DNA of 35,986 bases from JBCLLP01 sp039738635 (GTDB lineage: Bacteria; Patescibacteriota; Saccharimonadia; CAILAD01; BJGX01). Below are positions 6,936 to 15,501 of the stretch, in pieces. The notes beneath the pieces were generated by a model. That model ran no database searches and was not told the origin of the DNA. It was given only the letters and a program-made list of their open reading frames with translations. Position 1 is the first letter of the stretch; each line of letters opens with the position of its first letter. Position numbers and translations under genes: made by a program. The stretch lies in NCBI GenBank assembly GCA_039738635.1, contig JBCLLN010000008.1, forward strand, positions 1 through 35,986, in the 5' to 3' direction.

Positions 6936-8603
6936 CAAAACTAACTAAAGCATTAACAGTACTGGCACTATTCGCTTTTGTGGCACTGGCGTTATTTATA
7001 CCTACTCGCACCAATGCGGCCTCATTTGACCCCGGACGCATCATTGATGACGGCATATTTACCAATAAAAACGCCATGTCGGCAGGGGATATTCAGAACT
7101 TCCTTAACTCCAAAGTTCCAGTTTGCGATACTTGGCACCCCCCAGGCCCAAGCGCCCAAGGCGCCACCCCCCCCCTGGATTTGCCTCAAAGACTACAATG
7201 AAGGCGGTAGGAGTGCGGCCCAGATAATATGGGATGCTGCCCAAGCCTACACCATAAACCCCCAAGTTTTAATTGTTACATTGCAAAAAGAAAATGGCTT
7301 AGTTACCGATACATGGCCATATCCATGGCAGTATAGAACAGCAACGGGCATGGGTTGCCCTGACGGTGCACCATGCGATGCACAGTACTTCGGGTTTACT
7401 AACCAAGTCAATCAGGCTGCTAGGCATTTCCGTAATTTTTACGATGTTAATCCTAATTGGTATGTACCATTCCGTACAGGAGTTAATTTTATCAGGTGGA
7501 GCCCCAATAGCGCTTGTGGCGGGAGTAATGTCAATATTGTTACTCGCGGCACAGCAGCATTATATTCGTATACGCCCTATCAGCCTAACGCCGCCGCTCT
7601 TAATAACATCAATGGCACCGGAGATGCATGTAGCGCCTATGGCAATCGTAACTTCTGGCGTGATTTTAATAATTGGTTTGGGAGTAGCTTGGGCAGTCCG
7701 TATCAGGTTACCTATGCCGGACAATCTGGCTTCCCAACTATCGCTGCCGGTCAATCTGTCCCTGCATTCTTCATGTACAGGAATAATGGCACCCTTGCTT
7801 GGTATGACGATATTAGCATAGCCTCAGCACCAGTAGGGACTAAGCCAATACACCTATCTACTACCAATCCAACTAACCGAGTTAGTGTATTCGGTAACAA
7901 CTGGGGGGTTAACAAAAACCGACCAGCTAATAACCTCTCTGCAGTATATGAGTCAGACGGAGTAACACTAGCCACTAACCAACATATTGTCCAGCCTAGC
8001 CAGGTAGGTAAGTACATATTTAGCTTTGACACGACGACATCCACCCCACCAGGCACCTACCAGGAGTTCTTTAAGCTTGTTGCTGAAGGGTTGCCTGACA
8101 TGGCCGTAAACAATCCGGGGACTTACTTAGCTGTAACAGTTGGCAGTCCGTATCAGGTTACCTATGCCGGACAATCTGGCTTCCCAACTATCGCTGCCGG
8201 TCAATCTGTCCCTGCATTCTTCATGTACAGGAATAATGGCACCCTTGCTTGGTATGACGATATTAGCATAGCCTCAGCACCAGTAGGGACTAAGCCAATA
8301 CACCTATCTACTACCAATCCAACTAACCGAGTTAGTGTATTCGGTAACAACTGGGGGGTTAACAAAAACCGACCAGCTAATAACCTCTCTGCAGTATATG
8401 AGTCAGACGGAGTAACACTAGCCACTAACCAACATATTGTCCAGCCTAGCCAGGTAGGTAAGTACATATTTAGCTTTGACACGACGACATCCACCCCACC
8501 AGGCACCTACCAGGAGTTCTTTAAGCTTGTTGCTGAAGGGTTGCCTGACATGGCCGTAAACAATCCGGGGACTTACCTTAAAGTTACTGTGGTGGCCAAC
8601 TAG
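6932..8603 (+). CDS. large secreted surface protein, frame split at a poly-C tract
   Basis: One gene read in two frames. From ATG 6932 a signal peptide (LTKALTVLALFAFVALALF, cleavage near TNAAS) leads into MSAGDIQNFLNSKVPVC. At a run of nine C (7167-7175) the frame is lost and a stop follows at 7199. With one C fewer the protein runs on as ATPPWICLKDYNEGGRSAAQ to 8603, about 556 residues. The N-terminal domain (QIIWDAAQAYTINPQVLIVTLQKENGLV) looks like a lysozyme/transglycosylase-type fold seen in secreted actinobacterial proteins. Two 150-residue repeats follow, each resembling the Nbr1-type Ig domain (YRNNGTLAWYDD ... TPPGTYQEFFKLVAEG). Likely exported and cell-surface bound. As written the product is only 89 residues; phase variation, +1 frameshifting or a sequence error are possible. 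Confidence 0.78.
7167..7175 (+). repeat. nine-C homopolymer inside the secreted-protein gene
   Basis: C9 in an otherwise AT-rich genome, exactly at the point where the coding frame changes. Eight C would restore one continuous reading frame joining signal peptide and repeats. Confidence 0.9.
7692..8591 (+). repeat. two tandem 450-bp coding repeats
   Basis: 7692-8141 and 8142-8591, period 450 bp (150 codons). By reading, the first 435 bp of each (7692-8126 and 8142-8576) are identical; only the last few codons differ. In-frame expansion or contraction by recombination would change the number of Ig-like domains without breaking the frame. Confidence 0.93.
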
Positions 8604-8679
8604 TAGCAATAACTTTGTTGGGTATAGTAGTATTTTGTGAAATAATATATATTCGATAAGCATTGGAGGATATTAGTAC

Positions 8680-9039
8680 ATGACAAAGGAAAAGCTAATT
8701 GGGTCTTTACCTAGACCTTTTGAAATATTCATAGGCGATACGCATAGAAAAGAAAACACCTATCTTAATAAGTTTGAGAAAAAGATATATTCACAGAACG
8801 GTGAAGACTGGATAATAAATCAAATATTTAAGAAAATTCAAAGAACAAATAAGTACTATGTAGAGCCTGGTAAAAATGTTTTTTTTGTATTGAATGAAAC
8901 ACTGCAGAAACAACATGTCATTAAGCCGGCATCAATCTACAAGGCCTATTATCCTGTTGCTTTCGGAAGAGGAAGATTGAAATTTTGGATGGGCCATAAA
9001 AAGGCATCACAAAGAATGGAGAAAGTGCAAAGTTCATGA
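8680..9039 (+). pseudogene. FkbM-like methyltransferase remnant
   Basis: An open frame of 119 residues whose first part (KIYSQNGEDWIINQIFKKI ... NKYYVE) matches the usual N-terminus of FkbM-like/SAM-dependent proteins, in which a glycine-rich SAM loop should follow. Instead it jumps to PGKNVFFVLNETLQ, with no SAM-binding core. The protein is about half the normal length, consistent with a large in-frame internal deletion or a fusion of two fragments. It has a good ribosome site (GGAGG, 11 nt upstream), and its stop overlaps the wecB start (ATGA), so it may persist as a leader that couples translation of wecB. Confidence 0.6.
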
Positions 9040-10142
9040 AGATTATTTCAGTATTAGGTACCAGGCCCGAGGCCATAAAATTAGCTCCAATAATTTTAGA
9101 GTTAAATAAGAGAGGGCTTACAAATAGTGTCGTATCTACCGGACAGCATAAAGAGATGCTTTATCAAGTACTCAATCTTTTTGATATAACTCCAACTGTA
9201 GATTTAAATATTATGACGACAGATCAAAGTCTTACAGCATTAACTAGCAAAATACTTACTGGGCTCGATAAGGTATTGCAAAAAGAGAAACCTGACTTAG
9301 TTATTGTTCAGGGTGATACAACCTCTGCTTTTGTGGCGGCTTTGGTGGCTTTTTATCATAAGATAAAGGTTGTACATGTCGAGGCTGGCCTAAGAACAAA
9401 TAATAAATATAATCCTTTCCCCGAGGAGATTAACAGGCGACTTTTAAGCCATATCGCCGATTTACATTTCGCACCGACCATAGTGTCAAAACAAAACCTC
9501 TTGCACGAGGGTGTGAATCCGGACGATATTTTTGTAACGGGCAATACCGTAATTGATTCTTTATTAATTACATCAGGTACTAATATCCCATTTAATAACC
9601 CAGAGCTCAAAGCTGTCCAGTTTGATAAAAAAGAAGTGATATTACTTACAACTCATAGACGAGAAAATCTTGACGGAGGGATGGAAAAGATTTTTGAAGC
9701 AATTAATCGTATTACTAAAGCTAACCCAACCGTAGAGGTCATTTTCCCGGTACACCTTAACCCTGCTATAGGTAAATTGGCTCAGTCAGTGCTAGGAGAT
9801 AATAAGGCAGTGAGATTACTTGAGCCTCTAGACTATACTGATTTGGTTGGCGTATTAAAGAGGTGCAAGCTAGTACTTACAGACTCTGGGGGGATACAAG
9901 AAGAAGCCCCCGCCCTAGGCAAGCCTGTTTTAGTCTTAAGAGAAACTACAGAAAGGCCTGAGGGCATCGATGCTGGGACTGGTATATTAGTAGGCCTGGA
10001 TATTAATTCAATTGTAAATAATACCAATGATTTACTGAATAACACACAAAGATACAACTCTATGGCTAAAGCAACTAACCCATATGGCGATGGCCATTCG
10101 GCAGCAAGAATAGCAGACATTATTACTCGGCGCTTTAAATGA
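9036..10142 (+). CDS. wecB: UDP-N-acetylglucosamine 2-epimerase (non-hydrolysing)
   Basis: Interconverts UDP-GlcNAc and UDP-ManNAc in the cytosol, providing ManNAc (or ManNAcA) for the surface glycan. The protein is 368 residues, full family length. Signature segments: GTRPEAIK at 8-15, QGDTTS at 92-97, HVEAGLRT at 114-121, FPEEINR near 128, THRREN at 206-211 and DSGGIQEEAP in the UDP-binding C-terminal domain. No dehydrogenase (wecC) is seen beside it. It overlaps the upstream remnant by 4 nt and the downstream flippase by 4 nt (ATGA), so it lies in one operon with wzx. Confidence 0.93.
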   Translation: MKIISVLGTRPEAIKLAPIILELNKRGLTNSVVSTGQHKEMLYQVLNLFDITPTVDLNIMTTDQSLTALTSKILTGLDKVLQKEKPDLVIVQGDTTSAFVAALVAFYHKIKVVHVEAGLRTNNKYNPFPEEINRRLLSHIADLHFAPTIVSKQNLLHEGVNPDDIFVTGNTVIDSLLITSGTNIPFNNPELKAVQFDKKEVILLTTHRRENLDGGMEKIFEAINRITKANPTVEVIFPVHLNPAIGKLAQSVLGDNKAVRLLEPLDYTDLVGVLKRCKLVLTDSGGIQEEAPALGKPVLVLRETTERPEGIDAGTGILVGLDINSIVNNTNDLLNNTQRYNSMAKATNPYGDGHSAARIADIITRRFK

Positions 10143-11455
10143 AGATTTTGAGCCAAGATAAGGATCTGTTATTTAGAATAGGCCAAGTAAAACAGCTGTT
10201 GCTTACCAAAACAGCCCATCAGTCCGGAATTGTATTTACCGGCAATATGGTATCGATTGCATTATCTGTAATAGCAACAATCTTTATAGCTCGTACTTTA
10301 GGGCCGGTTAATTATGGTGTTCTTGCAATATATCTATCTATATACACCACAATATTGGGTTTAACTGATTTTGGCTTAGGTACTACTGCTGTTAAGTTAA
10401 TATCCTCTAACCTAGAGTATAATCCGCATAAAGCCCACACTTTTATGAAGGTAATATTTGTAATGGAGCTTGCTGCTGGTGTAATTGTGGCAATAGTAGG
10501 CTTGCTATTCTCTGTACCTATTGCAATGGCGTTAGGTGGGGAACACCTCTTGTTTCCGGTTAGGATGGCTTTCTTGGCAAGCGTATTTGCTTCAGCAGGA
10601 GCATTTATTGGCCCTTTCCTAACGGCCCATCAAAAGTTCTTTAAGAATGCAGCATTCAGTGCGCTTACTTCGGCATTTAAGACGGCAGGGGTAGTAGCAC
10701 TTTTTGCAGTAATGGCGCTCAATCTTAATAATATTATTGTGTTCTATGTATGTATTAATATTGCCGCTTTCTTTATTGGCTTATTCGTAGTGCCAAAAGG
10801 GTATCTAGAAAAGACCACAAAGCAGGAAAATAAGAACGCATTTAAGGAAATATTCCATTTTAGCAAGTGGATCTTGCTGTCATATTTTGCATCTGTTATT
10901 GCAAGCAGGCTAGATATATTTTTACTATTAAGATATAAAGGACCAGAGGAAGTGGGAATCTATGCAGCTGCGCAGCAATTAGCGTTGGTAGTCCCCATTT
11001 TCATTGGATCAATAACTTCTGTGCTGCTACCAATAGTAAGTAAATACCAAACAAAGAAAGAGTACCTAAGTTACATAAAAAAGTGCATTTTTGGGGCAAT
11101 TTTCCTGACAATTCTGATAATTCCTGCTATTTTTATATGCCCCCAGGTTGTCAAGCTAATTTTCGGCAGCAAGTATGATGGGTCAATAGTAGTTCTACAA
11201 ATCTTACTTGCTTCATATATATTCTCATTTATAGCTAATCCTATAAGCTTGGTTATTTTTTCAATGAATGAACCTAAAAAGATAACTATTATAAATTACA
11301 CCAATCTAGTGGTAGCTGTAACTCTTAATTTTATTTTAATACCTAAATTTGGTGCTGTTGGCGCCGCCCTAAGCTTCTTTATTGCCAATACTACATCTGC
11401 AATAATTGCAAGTTTACTCTCAATCTATAAGGTCCTTAATTTTCATAATGATTGA
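10139..11455 (+). CDS. wzx: Wzx-type polysaccharide flippase
   Basis: A 438-residue integral membrane protein with about 12 hydrophobic segments. The opening GIVFTGNMVSIALSVIATIFIARTLGPVNYGVLAIYLSIY is typical of Wzx/MOP-superfamily oligosaccharide flippases. It should translocate the undecaprenyl-linked repeat unit across the membrane for polymerisation by the Wzy-like protein at 18548. ATGA overlap with wecB supports co-translation. Length and segment pattern fit an intact gene. Confidence 0.87.
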   Translation: MKILSQDKDLLFRIGQVKQLLLTKTAHQSGIVFTGNMVSIALSVIATIFIARTLGPVNYGVLAIYLSIYTTILGLTDFGLGTTAVKLISSNLEYNPHKAHTFMKVIFVMELAAGVIVAIVGLLFSVPIAMALGGEHLLFPVRMAFLASVFASAGAFIGPFLTAHQKFFKNAAFSALTSAFKTAGVVALFAVMALNLNNIIVFYVCINIAAFFIGLFVVPKGYLEKTTKQENKNAFKEIFHFSKWILLSYFASVIASRLDIFLLLRYKGPEEVGIYAAAQQLALVVPIFIGSITSVLLPIVSKYQTKKEYLSYIKKCIFGAIFLTILIIPAIFICPQVVKLIFGSKYDGSIVVLQILLASYIFSFIANPISLVIFSMNEPKKITIINYTNLVVAVTLNFILIPKFGAVGAALSFFIANTTSAIIASLLSIYKVLNFHND

Positions 11456-11489
11456 TGGTATCATAAACACTTACTAGTAGGAGGTTGTC

Positions 11490-12221
11490 ATTTTTTCAGA
11501 GATAATAAAAATAATTGAAGAAAATAATGCAGGCGGTGATTTTGAGTCAGTTTTAGAATTAGGCCCCGGATATGCAAACACGACAGAAGAGCTTCTAAAA
11601 ATATACTCAATAAGTTCTGTAAGCATTATAGACAATACTGCTGAAGTGCTTAGCTACCAGAAGAGCAGATTACTCAGATATAGCGCTACCAAAAAGTTTA
11701 TTGTGCAGGACCTTTCTGACCTCAAAGGGCTTAATAAGATAAATATCGGTAAGTTTGACCTAATTGTTTGTACTGCAGTAATGGAACATGTGGGCGACCA
11801 CTATGGCTTGGCGCAATTTATTAGCAAACACTTAAGTAGGAAAGGACTGTGCATAATTTCAACACCAAGCATGCGGTCTGAAAAAGTTTTTCATACAATA
11901 AACAAGAACTACATGCCAGAGTTGACGGGCCACGTAAGGCAGTTTAATGGTGATGATGTGCTGGACTTAGCAAGGAAGAATGGGATGATTCCACTATCAA
12001 TAAAAACAATTTGCTCTGAATTCTTTGTTGCAAACTTTATCTTATTTCTGTTCAGGGCAAAGATCGACGAAAATACCGGGAAAATACTTGAGCCTGAGAG
12101 ACTAGCGGTTAAGGCAGGAGGGCTTATTTTTAAAGTAATAAGGAAACTCCGACTTAATAAAGTGCTTAACAAAATTATATACCGTAACTACTTAATGTGT
12201 GCAAAAAAAGATGAAAAATAA
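11490..12221 (+). CDS. SAM-dependent methyltransferase with apparent AUU start
   Basis: A class I methyltransferase of 243 residues. Motif I is SVLELGPGYANTTEELL, followed by SIIDNTAEVLSYQ (acidic end of strand 2) and LIVCTAVMEHVGDHYGL (motif IV). The GLCIISTPSMRSEK strand is also typical. The first ATG/GTG/TTG in frame is GTG 11646, which would remove motif I, so it cannot be the true start. A perfect AGGAGG (11479-11484) sits 5 nt before ATT 11490, just after an in-frame TAG at 11478, so AUU initiation is the best reading. A mutated ATG or a sequence error is the alternative. It follows wzx by 34 nt and overlaps the next glycosyltransferase by 11 nt. Confidence 0.75.
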   Translation: MFSEIIKIIEENNAGGDFESVLELGPGYANTTEELLKIYSISSVSIIDNTAEVLSYQKSRLLRYSATKKFIVQDLSDLKGLNKINIGKFDLIVCTAVMEHVGDHYGLAQFISKHLSRKGLCIISTPSMRSEKVFHTINKNYMPELTGHVRQFNGDDVLDLARKNGMIPLSIKTICSEFFVANFILFLFRAKIDENTGKILEPERLAVKAGGLIFKVIRKLRLNKVLNKIIYRNYLMCAKKDEK

Positions 12222-13299
12222 TCTCAGAATAGCTATTGATTCCAGACCACTCTCGATGCCGCATACAGGGGTGGCCCTGGAGATAAAACAAATAATATTG
12301 GGTTTACCAAAAAAGTGGCATATTGATTTAGTTTCTAATTCACAAATCAACTATCAAAACCCCGGCATAATCAATATAAAAGAAGTAGTAATTAAGGCTA
12401 AGAGTAGACTGATATTTGAGCAAATAGGGTTATTGAGGTACTTGAGAAAAAACAAACCAGATGTTTATATCGCTACATGGAATTATGGCCTACCAGCTTT
12501 TTACAGGGGAGATACAAAATTTATTTTAATTATTAATGACATAATTCCATTAATATACCCAAACATATATTTGCTTAAAAAAAGCAGCAAGAATGAGTAC
12601 CTGTATTCGCTCAGAACCAGTTTGAAAAAAGCCAATCAAATTATTTGTATTTCTGAATCTACAAAGAAGGATCTGAAGAAATTATTCCCAGAGTTTAACA
12701 CAAAAGTGATACCCATAACGTTGCCATATCTAAAAACAGTAGTTAACTTTCCTAGTTCACAAAAAAAGAGGTATTTTATTTACCTAGGTGGCAATGAACC
12801 AAGAAAGAGAATTAGTAACCTAATCCAGGCTTTTGCTAGGTTTAGTAAGACACATAGTGGGTTCAAGCTATATATTGTTGGTGATGGTATGAACATTTTT
12901 AAAGTATTAGTAGGTAAGTTGGCTATTTCAGATAAGGTTATTTTTACTGGCTATGTAAGCGAAGAAGTAAAAATCGAATTAATATCTAAAAGCTTGGCCT
13001 TGGTTTTTCCTAGCATTAAAGAGGGGTTTGGTCTACCGGTCGCCGAGGGGATTATTTGTGGAACTGCAGTATTGAGTGGGGATGATGCAGCCTTAAGAGA
13101 GGTAGCTGGTGATGCAGCTTTGTATGTGGACTCCAATAGTATAGATAGTATCAGTAGTGCGCTCAATAAAGTCATCAGCAAGGGTATACAGGCTAAACTT
13201 AAAAAAGCGCGAATTGGAAGGAAAGAGTACTTGACTTCAAGCTTAATGAATGACAGCTACAATAGTGTTATTGAGTTTATAACAAAAAATAGAAATTGA
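12211..13299 (+). CDS. GT4 family glycosyltransferase
   Basis: A retaining GT-B glycosyltransferase of 362 residues. The N-terminal domain begins LRIAIDSRPLSMPHTGVALE. The C-terminal nucleotide-sugar domain shows IYLGGNEPRKRISNLIQAF, VIFTGYVSEE and the EX7E motif in FPSIKEGFGLPVAEG, followed by GDAALYVD. It acts on the cytosolic face; donor and acceptor cannot be read. The ATG at 12211 overlaps the upstream methyltransferase by 11 nt; GTG 12199 is an alternative. It is the last gene of the wecB-wzx operon. Confidence 0.87.
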   Translation: MKNNLRIAIDSRPLSMPHTGVALEIKQIILGLPKKWHIDLVSNSQINYQNPGIINIKEVVIKAKSRLIFEQIGLLRYLRKNKPDVYIATWNYGLPAFYRGDTKFILIINDIIPLIYPNIYLLKKSSKNEYLYSLRTSLKKANQIICISESTKKDLKKLFPEFNTKVIPITLPYLKTVVNFPSSQKKRYFIYLGGNEPRKRISNLIQAFARFSKTHSGFKLYIVGDGMNIFKVLVGKLAISDKVIFTGYVSEEVKIELISKSLALVFPSIKEGFGLPVAEGIICGTAVLSGDDAALREVAGDAALYVDSNSIDSISSALNKVISKGIQAKLKKARIGRKEYLTSSLMNDSYNSVIEFITKNRN

Positions 13300-13486
13300 A
13301 TGAGTGGGTTTTTTGCAGGCTGCCAAGAGTAGACAAATAATATTTATGGCTTCACTTGTGGCAAAATTGTATTTATGTGTGAAGTTGATGCTCAGAAGAA
13401 AGATAAATTAATAAAATTCTATAGTATCTAAGGCTCACAAGATTTAGTGGATATACAAATATGGTCAAAAACTACCCGAACTAATA
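13300..13486. other. intergenic gap with a possible decayed coding end
   Basis: No intact gene. On the plus strand one frame reads IVFMCEVDAQKKDKLIKFYS then stop, which looks like the end of an acetyltransferase-like or other small enzyme, but it has no start and no support beyond this. It separates convergent genes, and no clear terminator hairpin is visible. Confidence 0.3.
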
Positions 13487-14476
13487 TTAAGATACCTGTG
13501 CTATAACTCGCATTCCTTCACCTTTTTTTAGGCTGTTCAGTATTGGCAGGATAGGGTTAGCCACAAACCCAGCCTTTTCAGCTATCTTTTTACTACCCTT
13601 GATTATTTTAAGCCACGCGGATTTGTTCTTATTATAATCTTTATACTGCTTATCTAGCGCACTACCTATTGTGGTCGAGAAACTAGCAGGTATTCTCCAT
13701 AACCCACCTGCTAATTGGTTCATAGTCTCCCTTGGGTCACCTGAATTTGTAGCTATATTAATCACTTTATATCCCGATTTTTTTAATAAATAACCTATAC
13801 TTTGTGCATTGAAGTGGAAAGTATGGTCAGGCGGTGCTAACTTATTCCAGTACTTGCCACTAGCCCTAGCTACAGCACTATCTATATTTGGAAGGTTAAT
13901 AATTATATAGCCACTAGTTTTTAACCACTTCTTAATAGACGCTAGTGTCAGTTCAGGTTGTGTCGTGTGCTCTATGACATCATACAGCGTAATTATATCG
14001 AACTTATTTTTAGGTGGATTTAACTCCTCAATTAGTGCGTTTTTAACATTTAAGTCCAGTACATCTTTGGCAACAGAGTAACCCCAAGGTGAGAGTTCAA
14101 TACCAGACACCGAGTAACCCTCACTTCTCAGATAGTCTATAAAAAACCCAGCCCCGCAGCCTATATCCAAAATAGACTTTGATTTAGGATGGACATGCCT
14201 AATCTCATTTAGTCTTTTGCTAAAATCTAGCTTATCCCAGTAAGCCTTTTTATTCTCCATATAAACTTTTACAAGGTCATCACTCCCCTCACCATTAAAA
14301 GCTACTTGGTTCCTATCGTGGTATTGATGGTATTCTTCTTTTGTTAAAAAAGGATGGGTGTAGGCTATAGTACATTTAGCGCAAATATATATATCAAACT
14401 TTCTATTTATTTTATAGCCGTCCACATCTTTGTATAGGACTTTTACTTGGTCAGAGCCACATAGTCTACAATTCAT
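13487..14476 (-). CDS. SAM-dependent methyltransferase with N-terminal zinc ribbon
   Basis: A 329-residue enzyme. The N-terminus MNCRLCGSDQVKVLYKD ... YICAKCTIAYTHP carries a CX2C / CX2C zinc-ribbon, as in sugar C-methyltransferase-like and Methyltransf_23 proteins. The SAM domain follows with ILDIGCGAGFFIDYL, SVSGIELSPWG and FDIITLYDVIEHT; then YIIINLPNIDS. The substrate is unknown; sugar or lipid-linked methylation is inferred from the glycan locus. It is transcribed against the cluster, divergent from the GT2 gene at 14530. TATAAT occurs on the minus strand 4 nt and 15 nt before the ATG. Confidence 0.82.
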   Translation of the reverse strand: MNCRLCGSDQVKVLYKDVDGYKINRKFDIYICAKCTIAYTHPFLTKEEYHQYHDRNQVAFNGEGSDDLVKVYMENKKAYWDKLDFSKRLNEIRHVHPKSKSILDIGCGAGFFIDYLRSEGYSVSGIELSPWGYSVAKDVLDLNVKNALIEELNPPKNKFDIITLYDVIEHTTQPELTLASIKKWLKTSGYIIINLPNIDSAVARASGKYWNKLAPPDHTFHFNAQSIGYLLKKSGYKVINIATNSGDPRETMNQLAGGLWRIPASFSTTIGSALDKQYKDYNKNKSAWLKIIKGSKKIAEKAGFVANPILPILNSLKKGEGMRVIAQVS

Positions 14477-14517
14477 ACTTATTATATTAACATTATAGCT
14501 AAATAGGCGTAAAGATA

Positions 14518-14523
14518 TATAAT
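14518..14523 (+). promoter_or_regulatory. -10 box, leaderless configuration
   Basis: TATAAT with 6 nt to the GTG at 14530; no Shine-Dalgarno. It starts the second transcription unit of the Wzx/Wzy cluster. Confidence 0.6.
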
Positions 14524-14529
14524 GGTATA

Positions 14530-15501
14530 GTGAAAAACGCTAAAATTGTAAAGGTCAGTCTGATTACGACTGAAAGAAATGAGAGAGATTCAATTGCTGA
14601 ATTTATTGAATCAGTTTTAGCGCAGTCTATGAAGCCTGATGAAATTATTATTGCAGATGGAGGGTCTACCGATGGGACTGTTGAAATCATTAAGTCATAT
14701 ATGAAAAAAGGCGCTCCAATAAAATTGGTTAATGCTCCAGGTAATCGCTCAGTTGGCAGGAATGCCGCTACCAAGGCAGCTTCATACGAATATATCGCCT
14801 GCACTGATGTAGGCTCTAGGCTAGACAAGAATTGGTTAAAGAATATTACTGAACCATTTAGAAAAAACCCAAAAGCTATGGTAGTCTCCGGGTTTTTCTT
14901 GCCAAAGCCAGAAACCTTCTTTGAAGAAGTTTCTGCCACTCTGATGCTCAATCCAAATGACAATATTGATATTAAGACATGGCTCCCTTCTAGCAGGTCT
15001 TTTGCATATACTAAGACAGCCTGGGAAAAGGCAGGTGGGTACCCTGAGCACACTAACTTTAACGAAGACACCCCCTATTGCTTGGCTTTAAAAAAAGAGG
15101 GTTATAAATTTGAAGACGGCTTAAAAGCAATTGTATATTGGCGCCCAAGAGCAAATATTAAAGAGTTTTATTTGCAATATTATTATTATGCTCTTGGCGA
15201 TGCACTAGACAAGCTAGATATGAAACACTTTATGAAACTAACAGCTAAGTATATTGTTACCCTAGGGCTAATTATTATTTTTGTATTCATATTTTGGCCA
15301 ATCAGCCTACTAGTAGTTTTAGCCTTTAGTTTATTAATATGTCGTAGGTTATACCGACCTTGGCGCAAGATTAAGGGCGTAAAATCACTACTACTAATGT
15401 TCCTTGTGCTTATCACTTTTGATTTATCACAAATATTTGGGTACTGGACCGGCATTATTAAGAGTGAAAGCTTAAAGGGTAGTAAGAAATTGGTTCGATG
15501 A
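14530..15501 (+). CDS. GT2 family glycosyltransferase with C-terminal membrane region
   Basis: A 323-residue inverting GT-A enzyme. VSLITTERNERDSIAEFIESVLAQ opens the fold, IIIADGGSTDGTVEII is the nucleotide-binding strand-loop, and CTDVGSRLDKNW supplies the acidic metal site in place of the classic DXD. Two hydrophobic segments near 238-285 anchor the C-terminus in the membrane, suggesting a lipid-linked acceptor. The start is GTG 14530, leaderless by promoter position. It overlaps the next GT2 by 4 nt (ATGA). Confidence 0.85.
   Translation: MKNAKIVKVSLITTERNERDSIAEFIESVLAQSMKPDEIIIADGGSTDGTVEIIKSYMKKGAPIKLVNAPGNRSVGRNAATKAASYEYIACTDVGSRLDKNWLKNITEPFRKNPKAMVVSGFFLPKPETFFEEVSATLMLNPNDNIDIKTWLPSSRSFAYTKTAWEKAGGYPEHTNFNEDTPYCLALKKEGYKFEDGLKAIVYWRPRANIKEFYLQYYYYALGDALDKLDMKHFMKLTAKYIVTLGLIIIFVFIFWPISLLVVLAFSLLICRRLYRPWRKIKGVKSLLLMFLVLITFDLSQIFGYWTGIIKSESLKGSKKLVR

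Noticed and set aside
7366..7821. 151-residue hydrophobic open frame overlapping the secreted-protein gene
   Set aside because: It is an alternative frame of a region whose other frame has clear domain structure, and it would end inside the first repeat.
14499..15071. 190-residue open frame on the minus strand
   Set aside because: It is the antisense shadow of the GT2 gene at 14530, with no conserved domain and no ribosome site.
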